Below are positions 44,020-53,816 of a stretch of 64,000 nt of DNA, piece after piece. Where the stretch lies: positions 248,001-312,000 of the forward strand of contig NZ_JAFBGL010000005.1 in NCBI RefSeq assembly GCF_016811075.1. The letters run 5' to 3'. Made by a program: the position numbers and the translations under genes. The stretch is from Oceaniferula flava. GTDB taxonomy: Bacteria; Verrucomicrobiota; Verrucomicrobiia; Verrucomicrobiales; Akkermansiaceae. The stretch's first letter is position 1. Each line of letters begins with the position of its first letter. Below the pieces are notes generated by a model that saw nothing but the letters and a program-made list of their open reading frames with translations, had not been told where the DNA came from and did not search any database.

Positions 44020-44550
44020 TTATTTTTTCAGAGCAGCCAGAATCTCTTCGTTGCTGGCACGCTTTTTCTTAGTCCCTTCGATCTTGGCAGCCACCTTGCC
44101 GTCCTTGTCGATGATGTAGGTGTCGTATCCAGTTTGCGAATACACCTTTGTCTGGGCAGATTTTTCGTCTAACAAAATAGGAAATGACCCCTGGCTGACT
44201 TTGGCAGATTTTTTCATGCCTTCCAATCCATCGCGTTCTTCACGAAACACAACAAGCACCTCAGCACCTGCTTCCGCAAACTTGTCATAATCTTTGCGGA
44301 GCTGCACCAGCTGGCGCATGCAGAACGGGCACCAATGCGCACGATTGAAGGACAGCACTACGGTCTTCTTTCCTTCGTAGTCTTTCAGGCTGACTTTTTC
44401 GCCTTGGCTGTTCATCAGTTCGAAGCCTGGAGCCTTGTCGCCTACCTTGACCTCGGCGGCCGCTACGGCTTCTGCACCGGACTGGGCTTGAACGAGAGCG
44501 CTGCCGGCAAGGAGACTGAACATGAATGCAATATATGTGGTTTTGATCAT
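44020..44550 (-). CDS. Exported peroxiredoxin-like protein, Cys form
   Basis: A 176-residue AhpC/TSA-type protein with a signal peptide ending near V-Q-A-Q. The active site is R-A-H-W-C-P-F-C, followed by F-R-E-E-R-D-G-L and a V-Y-S-Q-T-G-Y-D-T-Y block. It matches the selenoprotein at 25442-25975 through the entire length, with Cys in place of selenocysteine. I chose the ATG at 44550 at the signal peptide; a longer frame begins eight codons upstream. Expected role: envelope thiol peroxidase. It is divergent from the GH95 gene at 44782 and lies 138 bases from the Lcl gene. Confidence 0.85.
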   Translation of the reverse strand: MIKTTYIAFMFSLLAGSALVQAQSGAEAVAAAEVKVGDKAPGFELMNSQGEKVSLKDYEGKKTVVLSFNRAHWCPFCMRQLVQLRKDYDKFAEAGAEVLVVFREERDGLEGMKKSAKVSQGSFPILLDEKSAQTKVYSQTGYDTYIIDKDGKVAAKIEGTKKKRASNEEILAALKK

Positions 44551-44781
44551 GTCGGTATGAGAGTTGCTAGACACACTTTATTCCTCGATTGAGTGAAAAT
44601 TGACGACTTTCACTGGAACGAAGCCTGAATGGCCTTCATTGAAGGCGGCCTAAATCTGCCCCTTCCACGACGAACAATAATGATATACATCCTTTTTACG
44701 GTTCGTATTTCTAGCCTTATCACGTTCGGAGTTTTTCCTCCTTGAGGCAGGGGCTTTCGAGTAACACACAGAATTATATTT

Positions 44782-47196
44782 ATGAATCAACGACCTATTC
44801 AAGGATGCCTGGCCATTGCGGCAGGTGTCATGGCTTTCTCCGGGGGCTATGCCGAGGCAGCTCCGAAAAAGAAAAAACCTAACAAGTTTAAGTATCGCGA
44901 AACAGCACAGGTTCAAGCGCTGAATCAAGCCCCTGAGCAACCGCTATCCTTGTGGTATAACAAGCCGGCGACCCACTGGGAAGAAGCCTTGCCTGTGGGG
45001 AATGGTCGCTTGGGAGCGATGGTCTACGGCGGAGTCTCGCAGGAGATCATCCAGCTCAATGAAGAATCAATCTGGGCAGGACCACCGATCCCTGAGGTGA
45101 AGGAAAATGTCAGGAGCACGGTGGACGAAGTCCGTAAGTTGCTCTTCGCCGGTAAATATGAAGAGGCACAGAAGAAGCAGCAGGCTGTGCTCACTGGCCG
45201 GATCGCCCCAAGAAGCTACCAGACGATGGGCGAGCTCAGGTTCGATTTTGGCTCGGCAGAAAAAGTCAGCGGCTACCGCAGAGTGCTCGATCTGGATACG
45301 GCTGTGGCCACCACCGAATACAAGCTCGGCGGCGTCAGCTTTGTTCGCGAGGTCAGCGTCAGTCCGGTGGACGATGTGATCACGATCAAGATTTCCGCAG
45401 ACCAACCTGGCTCGATTTCGTTTAAAGCCAGCGTCGAGCGGGATGGAAAATTCAGCACACAAGCGAGTGGCGATGACACGGTGATCGCCACTGGTCAGGC
45501 AGCCCACGGGAATCGCCATCTGGGCGTCAAGTTCTCGGCCGTTTATAAAGTCGCCGCTAACAACGGCTCGACGAAGGCAAAGAACGGGGTGTTATCGGTG
45601 AAGGATGCCGACTCCGTGGTGATCTACATTACGGCGGAAACCGACTACAACCGCGACGACACCGATCACCCACTGACTCACGACCGAGTCGCGCAATGTC
45701 AGCAGACGATTGCTGCGGCGATCAAAAAAGGATACGCCAAGGTGAAAGCGGATACCACGGCATCGCACCAAGAGCTTTTCCGTCGTGTCGATCTCAAGCT
45801 CGGAACCCCATCGAGCAAGTCGACCCTCGAGAGGTTACAGAGCTACAACAAGGGGGAAGTCGATCCCGACTTTGAAGCACTCTATTTTCAGTATGGTCGC
45901 TACCTGCTGATTGCCTCGTCCCGACAGGGCAGTCTGCCAGCCAACCTGCAGGGGATTTGGTGCAAGGATCTCGCGGCTCCGTGGAACAGCGATTATCACA
46001 TCAACATCAACATGCAGATGAACTACTGGCATGCAGAAACGGCTAACTTGTCCGAATGCCATCTGCCCTTCATTAGCTACATTGAGCGACTGGTTCCTTC
46101 CGGCAAAAAGACCGCCATGGACCTCTACAGCTGCCGGGGCTTCTTTGGCAATCATGCCTCAGACGTCTGGCACTCTGTGGTGCCATTTGGCAAAGTGCAG
46201 TATGGCCAATGGGTCGTGGGAGGTGGCTGGACCACCCAGCATTTCATGGAGCACTACCGTTTCACCGGCGACCAGGTCTTCTTGAAAAACCGAGCCTACC
46301 CCATTCTGAAAGAGTCCTCCCTGTTCTTCCTTGATTGGTTGGTCAAGGACCCGAAAACCGGCAAGCTGGTGTCGGGGCCAAGCACCTCGCCTGAGAACAA
46401 GTTCCTGGCTCCGGGAAGCAAGGCACCATGTAACCTGACCATGGGACCATCCATGGACCAACAAATCATCTGGGACGTTTTCACCAATACCCTCGAAGCG
46501 GCCAAGGTGTTAGGCATTGAAGATGATTTTACCCAACAGGTCGCGCAGGCACTCAGCCAGCTCGCCTTGCCCCAAATCGGCTCGGACGGTCGACTGATGG
46601 AGTGGACCGAAGAGTTCGAGGAAAAAGATGCGGGCCACCGCCACATCTCCCACCTCTTCGGCCTGCATCCTGGCCGACAGTATAACGTTTACAACAGTCC
46701 GGAAATGGTCGCCGCCGCGCGGAAATCTATCGACCACCGCCTCTCCAAAGGTGGTGGACACACTGGCTGGAGTCGGGCATGGATCATCAACTTCTGGGCC
46801 CGCTTTATGGACGGCGAGAAAGCCCACGAGAACCTCGGCCTGCTATTTAGTAAATCCACTTACAACAACCTCTTCGATAAACACGCCCCCTTCCAGATTG
46901 ATGGCAACTTTGGGGCCCCGGCTGGCATGATCGAAATGCTGCTGCAATCGCATGCCGGACAAATTGATCTGCTCCCGGCATTGCCCAAAGCTTGGGCGGA
47001 CGGATCGGTCAAAGGCCTGTGCGCTCGCGGTGGGTTCGAAATCGATATGGAGTGGAAAAACGGCTCTCTCACGGCGGCCACGCTACGCTCCAAGCTCGGT
47101 AATCCCTGCAAAGTTCACTACGGGGAGACGACCAAAACCATCAAAACTAAAAAGAACGAGAGCGTTGATCTGCTCGCGCTGTTAGCTCAGTCATAG
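44782..47196 (+). CDS. GH95 family alpha-L-fucosidase, Sec-exported
   Basis: An 804-residue GH95 enzyme with a Sec-type signal peptide (ends near Y-A-E-A-A), followed by a Lys-rich segment. L-W-Y-N-K-P-A opens the beta domain. Candidate catalytic residues by comparison with AfcA: N408 and N410 in I-N-I-N-M, E607 in L-M-E-W, and D707 in F-Q-I-D-G-N-F-G. All are present. It should remove terminal alpha-L-fucose (or L-galactose) from glycans. Compared with the GH95 at 20031 it has a different export signal and a longer N-terminal module, so different substrates are likely. A strong terminator follows at 47239. Confidence 0.93.
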   Translation: MNQRPIQGCLAIAAGVMAFSGGYAEAAPKKKKPNKFKYRETAQVQALNQAPEQPLSLWYNKPATHWEEALPVGNGRLGAMVYGGVSQEIIQLNEESIWAGPPIPEVKENVRSTVDEVRKLLFAGKYEEAQKKQQAVLTGRIAPRSYQTMGELRFDFGSAEKVSGYRRVLDLDTAVATTEYKLGGVSFVREVSVSPVDDVITIKISADQPGSISFKASVERDGKFSTQASGDDTVIATGQAAHGNRHLGVKFSAVYKVAANNGSTKAKNGVLSVKDADSVVIYITAETDYNRDDTDHPLTHDRVAQCQQTIAAAIKKGYAKVKADTTASHQELFRRVDLKLGTPSSKSTLERLQSYNKGEVDPDFEALYFQYGRYLLIASSRQGSLPANLQGIWCKDLAAPWNSDYHININMQMNYWHAETANLSECHLPFISYIERLVPSGKKTAMDLYSCRGFFGNHASDVWHSVVPFGKVQYGQWVVGGGWTTQHFMEHYRFTGDQVFLKNRAYPILKESSLFFLDWLVKDPKTGKLVSGPSTSPENKFLAPGSKAPCNLTMGPSMDQQIIWDVFTNTLEAAKVLGIEDDFTQQVAQALSQLALPQIGSDGRLMEWTEEFEEKDAGHRHISHLFGLHPGRQYNVYNSPEMVAAARKSIDHRLSKGGGHTGWSRAWIINFWARFMDGEKAHENLGLLFSKSTYNNLFDKHAPFQIDGNFGAPAGMIEMLLQSHAGQIDLLPALPKAWADGSVKGLCARGGFEIDMEWKNGSLTAATLRSKLGNPCKVHYGETTKTIKTKKNESVDLLALLAQS

Positions 47197-47238
47197 TTTC
47201 AGATTGCCGCTCCTTGACGGAGCTCGGGGGCGGCAAAC

Positions 47239-47277
47239 AAAAGGGGCAGGTGGTTAGAGATACCACCTGCCCCTTTT
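47239..47277. terminator. Strong bidirectional terminator
   Basis: A perfect 16-bp stem pairs 47239-47254 with 47262-47277 around a 7-base loop. T's follow on the plus strand (47274-47278) and A's precede on the left, so it can end transcription of both the GH95 gene (stop at 47196) and, on the minus strand, the sulfatase at 47385. Confidence 0.9.
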
Positions 47278-47384
47278 TCGTGAGGAAGTTCTAGGCCGGC
47301 ATACCCGTCTCCATGACAGTGGGTATCCGGCTATACGAATGGAGACCTTGTTGTAATCCTACGCTGAGGCCTCCAGCTTTTGTG

Positions 47385-48965
47385 TTAGTCGACCTTGGGA
47401 ATGTTAGTCATGCCGATTGGTTTGCGTTTTTTCGGCGCGCTGCGACCGCTCTTTTTCAGCTTTTCGAGAAGTGCTTGCAGCTCCTTCCGTTTCTCGGCCT
47501 CCTTGTAGTAAAGGTTGGTGGTTTCACCCGGGTCTGTCTTGAGGTTGTAGAGCTGGCCTGGGGCGTCGGGCTCTTTTTCTTCCAAGGCGTATTTGGACAG
47601 CAGGCGGGAGTGGTAGGGGTTGCCGCCGGAGCCTTGGTGATCGAGATATTTCCAATCCCCCTGGCGAATTTGAAACTCACCCCGGAAGCTCTGGGTGAGC
47701 AGGTGGGGGCGGATGGACTGCGCCTGATCCTGGGTGCCAATCATGGCGGGGAGCATGTCGAAGCTGTCGGTGGCGGCCTCATCCGGGAGCTCAAAGCCCA
47801 CAATCGAGGCCAGGGTGGCAAAAATGTCGGTGGTGTTGGTCATCTGGTCCGACACCTGACCTTTGGGAATCCGGCCTGGCCATCTGACGATGAAGGGCAC
47901 GCGATGGCCACCTTCCCAGGCGTCCCTTTTCATGCCACGATATCCTCCCGAGGCATCGTGGTTGTGGTCTTCGCGCATCCAGGCGACGTGCATGAATTCC
48001 GCGCCATTGTCGGCATTGAAAAGGATGATCGTTTCGTCGTCGATGTTCAGCTCCTTCATCAGATCGATGGTGCGTCCAACGATGTGATCGAGCTGATAGA
48101 CAAAGTCGCCGCGCGGGCCGGCTTCGGTGGCGCCGTTGAATTTTTCCGCCGGAAGAACCGGAGCGTGCGCAATCTGGGTGGAGAGCACCGCGAAGAACGG
48201 TTGTTCCGGGCGTGTCTCCCGGTGCTGGGTGATGAAGTTCTTGGTCTTGGCGTAGAACAACTCATCGACGCCGACAAATTGATAGTCGGGAGCCACCCAA
48301 CCTGCGTCGTTGTCCCAGCGCCACTTGCCGCCGGGGTTCGGTGTGTTCTCGGGGTTATAGCGATGGTTGGCCGGCTTTGGGACCATGCCATTTTCGATGT
48401 AAACGTAGAGGGGATCGGTGGTCGGGCAGTTCGGGGTGATGAAAGATTCGTCGAAGCCGCGCTCATTGGGACCGTCGATCAATGGGGTGCTTTTCTCGTA
48501 GTCAATCAGCAGTGAGTTGTCGAAGCCGCCGCCGAGGCGTTTGCCATCTTTGTCGAGCCATGTCAGGCCGACGTGCCATTTGCCGAAGACCGCGGTGCGG
48601 TATCCCTTTTTTTGCAGCATGCCCCCGAGGGTCATGGTGCCAGGTTTCAGGTAGCTGGGACCGCCGGGGCCTTCAAAAGCGCCGCCGCCACGGCCAGTGG
48701 AGCGATAGATCTGTTGCCCGGAGAAGAGCCCGTAGCGGGAAGGGGAGCAGATGGTGGACGGGCTGTGGGCATCGGTGAAGCGGATCCCCTCAGCCGCCAT
48801 CTGGTCCAGCCGCGGGGTTTTATAAGCGGCTTTCTGATTGTAGGCGGAGAGGTCTCCGTAGCCGAGGTCATCGGCATAGATGATCACAATATTCGGCAGC
48901 TTGGCAAATGCCGCGGCCGATAAGGAGAGAAAAATAGCGGTGGTGAGCTTGAGCATTGCCTCCAT
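47385..48965 (-). CDS. Secreted S1-family sulfatase
   Basis: A 526-residue sulfatase with a Sec signal peptide ending near A-F-A-K-L. Y-A-D-D-L-G-Y-G-D-L and the formylglycine motif C73-S-P-S-R77 are intact, as are K-W-H-V-G and F-N-A-D-N-G-A-E. It ends in a Lys-rich tail. The start could also be the ATG at 48956, three codons later. It is convergent with the GH95 gene and separated from it by the terminator at 47239, so shared regulation is not evident. Expected role: exo- or endo-sulfatase on algal polysaccharides. Confidence 0.92.
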   Translation of the reverse strand: MEAMLKLTTAIFLSLSAAAFAKLPNIVIIYADDLGYGDLSAYNQKAAYKTPRLDQMAAEGIRFTDAHSPSTICSPSRYGLFSGQQIYRSTGRGGGAFEGPGGPSYLKPGTMTLGGMLQKKGYRTAVFGKWHVGLTWLDKDGKRLGGGFDNSLLIDYEKSTPLIDGPNERGFDESFITPNCPTTDPLYVYIENGMVPKPANHRYNPENTPNPGGKWRWDNDAGWVAPDYQFVGVDELFYAKTKNFITQHRETRPEQPFFAVLSTQIAHAPVLPAEKFNGATEAGPRGDFVYQLDHIVGRTIDLMKELNIDDETIILFNADNGAEFMHVAWMREDHNHDASGGYRGMKRDAWEGGHRVPFIVRWPGRIPKGQVSDQMTNTTDIFATLASIVGFELPDEAATDSFDMLPAMIGTQDQAQSIRPHLLTQSFRGEFQIRQGDWKYLDHQGSGGNPYHSRLLSKYALEEKEPDAPGQLYNLKTDPGETTNLYYKEAEKRKELQALLEKLKKSGRSAPKKRKPIGMTNIPKVD

Positions 48966-49055
48966 TTACGGATGGCAATGCCGTGCTTGTTCAAAAAATC
49001 ACGGGTGCACTGAGGTGGGGCGTGTCAATCAGAGGAGAGGGGCTCGCCGATGTGC

Positions 49056-51920
49056 TTATTCCATGACCTCTTCCGCCTCGAAGCGGAAGAAGGCCTTGCT
49101 TTGTTCGCCGGTGAGCATCTGGTAACGGTAGGTGGAAAACTGCCCGTCAGCCTGATCCGGTGAAAGCTCGCTCAGTGGCAGGTCGTCGATTTTCCACTGG
49201 TTCAGATCCGTAGACCACGTTGGCTTGAGACGTGCGCCCGACATCGGGTAGCGAGCACGCACACTGAGCGCGCCATCAGTGATGGTGACCTGCCTGGAGC
49301 CTCCTTCATCAAGCTGTCTGGGGTCGCCGCCGAAGACGAATTCCTCGATGTTGCTGCGGCCGTCGCCGTCCATGTCTCCATGGGGCAGGGTGTCTGCCTG
49401 CGGCACCGAGCTGTGGCTGCGGCCAGTCATCATTCTGAATTGCTCGTCACTCCAGTCGTGATAATTGGTCATCCGGTTCGCTTGCACCGGTGCATCGATA
49501 AATCGGAACGCCTCGCTGACGATGGAGGCGTCCGGATAGGAGTGGCCCAATCCGGGAACCCAGTATTCGTCCATGATGAATCCTTGGGACCACCATTGGG
49601 GGTAGTAGCTGCGGAAAAAGGAAGCGGAGGCATCTTCTTCGCCGGCCATCCAGACAAAACGTTGATTCTGTGCGACGAATTCATCCCACTCGGTGTCGGT
49701 CCAGCTTTCTCCGTAAAGTCCGTAGTAGTAGTTGATCGGTAACGCGTGGGCCACACAGACGGCACCGTGATAGACGTCGGGATAAAGGAGGGTGCAGAGC
49801 GCGGAGATCAGAGCCCCACCGGAAGACCCGGCAATGTAGACCCGCTCGGGATCCACTTCATACTCGTCCATCAGCGATACCGTGAGGTCGAGGATGCGTG
49901 CGATCCTCCATGGGTCAGGGTTGGCGTTACTGGTCTGTTCTGCGGAGGCACCGATCAGATAATGGTCGTCCATGACGCTCTCGAAGCGATTGACATCGAA
50001 GGCTCCCAGAGCGGTGTTCACAAAGATCAGTAAGCCGATGGGTTTGTCCGGCTCGTAGGCGTCGGGAACATAGACTTTTCCTACCTGGGTGCCAGCTGGG
50101 TATTGCACCTGCTCCTCGACGGTCATGGTTGCGGCGTCAGTGCCGTCGAAAATTTTCAGAACACGCCAGGTATCAAGTCCGCTGAGTTGTTTCGGGGTTG
50201 AAAAGTAGCCGTCAATGTCGGCGGCGTATTTCAGGTGGGATCCCCAACCTTCCAGAGTCCCACGCACGATGGCATCCCCCGGATCGGGAACATTCCTGCT
50301 AGAGATAAAAATCACTGGGTCGTTGTTCACTTCGATCGTTTGCACCCGGCTAGGAGAGAGGTCGATGTTGGCTGATGCGGTTTCGGCGAGCGCTCCACCA
50401 TCGCGGCGGTCTTTGTTGTTGGATCGCCACAGTGACAGCGTGTTGTGTTCATCGGCCTCAAGCCAGTTGATCACCACTCCGTATTCGCGGCCTTTCTGGA
50501 GGTTCGTTAGAGGAGAGCTGAGGTTGAAGGTGATGTGGTCACCGGTGACCATCGATAGCCCGGCGAGTGAGAAAATTTCATCGGAGTCGGCGATGAATTC
50601 GTTTTGCTCCAGTGAAGTGTCACCCGTTCCGGAGTCGCCGGTATTGAGGTAGAAGGAAAGGCGCACGGCGGCTGCGGAGCCGAAGCTCTGGGCGATGGCG
50701 CTCTTAAAGGTGATCGCACCGAGGTCGTAGCTGCCTGTGCCGGAAACGACGAAGGTGGTGCCACCGATCGATTCCGAGCTATTCACCTTCTCGATCTCCG
50801 TGCCGTAGGGGTAACTGGTGGAGCGGATGTTGCGGTTGATGTTTTTCAGCAAAATGTCTGAGGAGGGCAAAATCGCATCGGGGGCTTGTCGCGTCACCAG
50901 CACCGTGCCGGTCGGCGTCCCCACGGGTAAGACCGTGACACTGGTCGTGGCCGATCTGTTTCCTACTGCGTCAGTGACCTCCAGGGTGTAGACGGTGTCC
51001 TCGCTCGGCTGAACGCTGACCGTGACTTTGCCGTCGTTAGGCACGGCGTCGGTGGCGTCGATCGCTCGCAGGTCGGTGACCGAACTTGCCGGCGTGCTCG
51101 ATAGCGTTGCGGCGCTCGCCGATGGATCGTAGACGATGTTGAGATCCACCGAGTCGCCCACGATGATGAAGCTGGATGAGGCGGTGACATAAGGTGGCTG
51201 CAACTGGGGTGTCGTGGTGGTGAGTTTGACTTCACGAATGGCATTGTCAGCCGACCCCTGGGTTCTGGAGCGGAAAAAATAGGGGAGATTCAGGTCGATG
51301 TTCGTCGTCCCCGAGCCATTGATCCCGCCATACGAGTAGGTGTAACTGCCATTAGCGGCGACGTTGAGGATGAAGCTCTGCTCGGTGCCGGCGGTTGTGG
51401 CAAAGGGGGTGATGTTAGAGGTTTCGCCAATGCCCGCATTGCCATCCGCATCCCACTCGATGATGCCGGTGGAAATACTGCCATTGCGCGGAGTGAGACT
51501 GATGCCGATGCCGTCAGCCGGGGCGATCGAGCTGTCACCGCTCGCGGTATCGAACAATTTCGTCGTTTCATCCTCAGCGGCTAAGCCTATGGAAAAGTGG
51601 TTGGAAGGATAGGGCGTCGTGCCCGTTGCTCCGAGATCAAAGATGATTTCCAAGGTGAACCCCTCGCTGATGAAGAAGGGGGAGTCACTGTAGAAATTGT
51701 TGACCCGGTTCCCTGTGGAGGCGGTTCCGGCAGTGAGGTTTCCGTCGTCTGCCCACAGCCAGCCGCCACCGTTCGATGCCACCGCGCGGCCACCTCCGCC
51801 GATACCGGCATTGGTTTCCAATCCATCACCGTCGAATGTATCATGGTAGACGATCTGCCCGGTCGCATGCGTGATGCAGCTGCATGAGAGGAGAAGGAGG
51901 TGGGAAAGTTTTGTAGTCAT
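49056..51920 (-). CDS. Secreted multidomain alpha/beta-hydrolase esterase
   Basis: A 954-residue exported protein with a signal peptide ending near A-T-G-Q. Order of parts: an L-type-lectin-like module (about 22-235), an Ig-like module (about 245-332), a beta-rich module (about 345-540) that recurs in the sulfatase at 53817, and an alpha/beta-hydrolase domain (about 600-840) with nucleophile S700 in A-G-S-S-G-G and a catalytic-His candidate in G-L-G-H-S-Y-P. It resembles polyhydroxybutyrate-depolymerase or feruloyl/acetyl-xylan esterases. A D-M-D-G-D-G-type linker leads to a C-terminal module with W-S-T-D-L. Likely role: removing ester groups from polysaccharides, or PHB breakdown. The exact substrate is open. 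Confidence 0.78.
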   Translation of the reverse strand: MTTKLSHLLLLSCSCITHATGQIVYHDTFDGDGLETNAGIGGGGRAVASNGGGWLWADDGNLTAGTASTGNRVNNFYSDSPFFISEGFTLEIIFDLGATGTTPYPSNHFSIGLAAEDETTKLFDTASGDSSIAPADGIGISLTPRNGSISTGIIEWDADGNAGIGETSNITPFATTAGTEQSFILNVAANGSYTYSYGGINGSGTTNIDLNLPYFFRSRTQGSADNAIREVKLTTTTPQLQPPYVTASSSFIIVGDSVDLNIVYDPSASAATLSSTPASSVTDLRAIDATDAVPNDGKVTVSVQPSEDTVYTLEVTDAVGNRSATTSVTVLPVGTPTGTVLVTRQAPDAILPSSDILLKNINRNIRSTSYPYGTEIEKVNSSESIGGTTFVVSGTGSYDLGAITFKSAIAQSFGSAAAVRLSFYLNTGDSGTGDTSLEQNEFIADSDEIFSLAGLSMVTGDHITFNLSSPLTNLQKGREYGVVINWLEADEHNTLSLWRSNNKDRRDGGALAETASANIDLSPSRVQTIEVNNDPVIFISSRNVPDPGDAIVRGTLEGWGSHLKYAADIDGYFSTPKQLSGLDTWRVLKIFDGTDAATMTVEEQVQYPAGTQVGKVYVPDAYEPDKPIGLLIFVNTALGAFDVNRFESVMDDHYLIGASAEQTSNANPDPWRIARILDLTVSLMDEYEVDPERVYIAGSSGGALISALCTLLYPDVYHGAVCVAHALPINYYYGLYGESWTDTEWDEFVAQNQRFVWMAGEEDASASFFRSYYPQWWSQGFIMDEYWVPGLGHSYPDASIVSEAFRFIDAPVQANRMTNYHDWSDEQFRMMTGRSHSSVPQADTLPHGDMDGDGRSNIEEFVFGGDPRQLDEGGSRQVTITDGALSVRARYPMSGARLKPTWSTDLNQWKIDDLPLSELSPDQADGQFSTYRYQMLTGEQSKAFFRFEAEEVME

Positions 51921-52317
51921 GGGTGTGGAAATACCGTCACCTCACCGCCGTGGTGGCTCGCAGGCTGAGATGCCCGGAGCTGTGTTCAGGGTGAGTTGAA
52001 AAGGCTGGGTGCGTTGCTGTGCTTAGGGGCTGATCGAGCAATATCTGTGCTCGGATTTTATAGCGGCAGACTATAGTTCCCTGCCCCTGCGCACCAAGGA
52101 GATTTTCCGGGTTGATGAAAAAAGTCCTCTACCTCTTAGGTGGTCGCTGGGCGCGATGCTGTGAGCGTGTAAAATAAGTTTAGTCAGCGTCCTTTACTGA
52201 GTTTTAACACAATTGATGGGTCTTCACATATTCCCTTAACGTGAAGGGGGCATATTTCGAACAACACCAAGAGCTCTGGAGATCTCTCTCTAACAAAAAC
52301 CAAAACCCATTGATGAA
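51921..52317. other. Intergenic region between divergent genes
   Basis: A 397-base stretch between the esterase start and the Lcl/EF-hand gene. A short inverted repeat, CTTCAC (52222-52227) and GTGAAG (52241-52246), lies about 75-95 bases before the downstream ATG and could be a regulatory site. No gene or strong promoter is evident. Confidence 0.45.
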
Positions 52318-53769
52318 ATGAAAGGACAATCGCATTTTATAATACTCGCCAGCACGCTACTTGCTGTGACCGCGATGGCAGAGGAACAGAAGCGGACTTA
52401 TCCTCTTGTTGATACTGGACAGATCCGAACTTACGCCGGAAATAATGAAATTCCTTACCCCAAGGCGGGTGAAGCCTACTTTGGTCAGGATGCTCAGTTT
52501 TCAGCCGCTCCGTTCTCCTTCACCGATAATCACGACGGCACCGTCACGGATGCCAATACCGGCTTGATGTGGCAGCAGGTCCCCAGTGCGAAGGGTTTCG
52601 GCTGGAAAGAGGCGATCGAATACTGCAACGAACTCAAGTTAGGCGGTTATGACGATTGGCGGATTCCCACTCTCAAGGAGTTGTTCTCGATCAGCGATTT
52701 TTCCAGTGGCTGGCCCTATCTGGATACTCACTATTTCACCCTAGCCACAGGGAACGTCTCCAAGGACGAGCAATACTGGACGTCCAATGACTACAAGGTG
52801 GGCACTACCCACAACGGTGCGCATTCCGCATTTGGAGTCAATCATGTCACGGGTCACATCAAGGCTTACCCCTCCGGCGCGGGAGGACCGCGTGGAGGGA
52901 AGTGCGTGCGAGCTGTTCGCGGCAAGGTCTATGGTGAAAATGCCTTCAAGGAGAATAAGGACGGAACGATCACCGATGAGGCAACCGGGCTGATGTGGAT
53001 GACAGCTGATGCCGGTAAGGGAATGGAGTGGAAGGAGGCGCTTGCATACGCTGAGTCATCGACCCATGCCGGTTACGACGACTGGCGTCTGCCCAATGTC
53101 AAGGAGCTGCAGAGCATCGTGGATTACTCCGGAGTTTTCCCAGCGATTGAGCCTCTATTTGAGTGCTCTCCGATCACCAACGAGGCGGGTGAAAAAGACT
53201 ACCCCTATTATTGGACGAGCACATCGGCCCAGTTTAGCAAACGGAACCCTGGATACCACTACGCTTGGTATGTTGCCTTTGGTCGTGCGGTCAATGGGGA
53301 GGGTATCGATACCCATGGGGCTGGCGCCGTGCGCTTCGATACCAAATCCGCGTCCGGCCCTGATGGGGAAGGCGGCGAGCGTTATACGAACTATGTCCGA
53401 CTCGTTCGCGGTGGAGTTGCCAAACCACGCGCTTCTGGTCCTGAAATAGAGAAAGTTCAGGCTGTCGCGGCGCAAGAAGAAGGTGGCCAGCGCCCTTCCG
53501 GTCCGCCACGGGGGGAGCGCCCTAACGGAAATCGACCAGGTGGAGAACTTCAAGGAGGTCCTCCGCAGGCTGGTCGTCCAGATGGTAAGGCGTTCATAGC
53601 TCGATTAGATAAGGATGGCGACGGCAAGGTATCCAAAGCTGAATTCGACGGCCCCGCCGAACACTTCACCCAAATCGATCAAAACGGAGATGGAAAGATC
53701 GATGCCCGCGAGGCGAAAAATGTGCCTCCAAAAGGTGGTCCACCTCAAGAAGGTGCCCCGTCGAGATAA
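52318..53769 (+). CDS. Secreted Lcl-type (DUF1566) protein with EF-hand tail, second copy
   Basis: A 483-residue exported protein with a signal peptide ending near A-M-A-E-E. It has two DUF1566/Lcl-type domains (G-L-M-W-Q-Q and D-W-R-I-P-T-L-K-E-L; G-L-M-W-M-T and D-W-R-L-P-N-V-K-E-L), a Pro/Gly/Arg-rich linker, and two EF-hands (D-K-D-G-D-G-K-V and D-Q-N-G-D-G-K-I). It is a paralogue of 42427-43881, with the same domain order throughout. It is convergent with the multidomain sulfatase at 53817 and divergent from the esterase. Calcium-dependent glycan binding at the cell surface is inferred from the family. Confidence 0.8.
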   Translation: MKGQSHFIILASTLLAVTAMAEEQKRTYPLVDTGQIRTYAGNNEIPYPKAGEAYFGQDAQFSAAPFSFTDNHDGTVTDANTGLMWQQVPSAKGFGWKEAIEYCNELKLGGYDDWRIPTLKELFSISDFSSGWPYLDTHYFTLATGNVSKDEQYWTSNDYKVGTTHNGAHSAFGVNHVTGHIKAYPSGAGGPRGGKCVRAVRGKVYGENAFKENKDGTITDEATGLMWMTADAGKGMEWKEALAYAESSTHAGYDDWRLPNVKELQSIVDYSGVFPAIEPLFECSPITNEAGEKDYPYYWTSTSAQFSKRNPGYHYAWYVAFGRAVNGEGIDTHGAGAVRFDTKSASGPDGEGGERYTNYVRLVRGGVAKPRASGPEIEKVQAVAAQEEGGQRPSGPPRGERPNGNRPGGELQGGPPQAGRPDGKAFIARLDKDGDGKVSKAEFDGPAEHFTQIDQNGDGKIDAREAKNVPPKGGPPQEGAPSR

Positions 53770-53816
53770 TCCGAGTGGATTGGAAAGACGGTTTCGTTTC
53801 GCAATAGGGCAGGCAC

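Noticed and set aside
47313-48515. A 400-codon frame on the plus strand
   Set aside because: It lies entirely opposite the sulfatase gene at 47385-48965, which has all sulfatase motifs. The plus-strand translation has no recognisable domain and is an antisense shadow.
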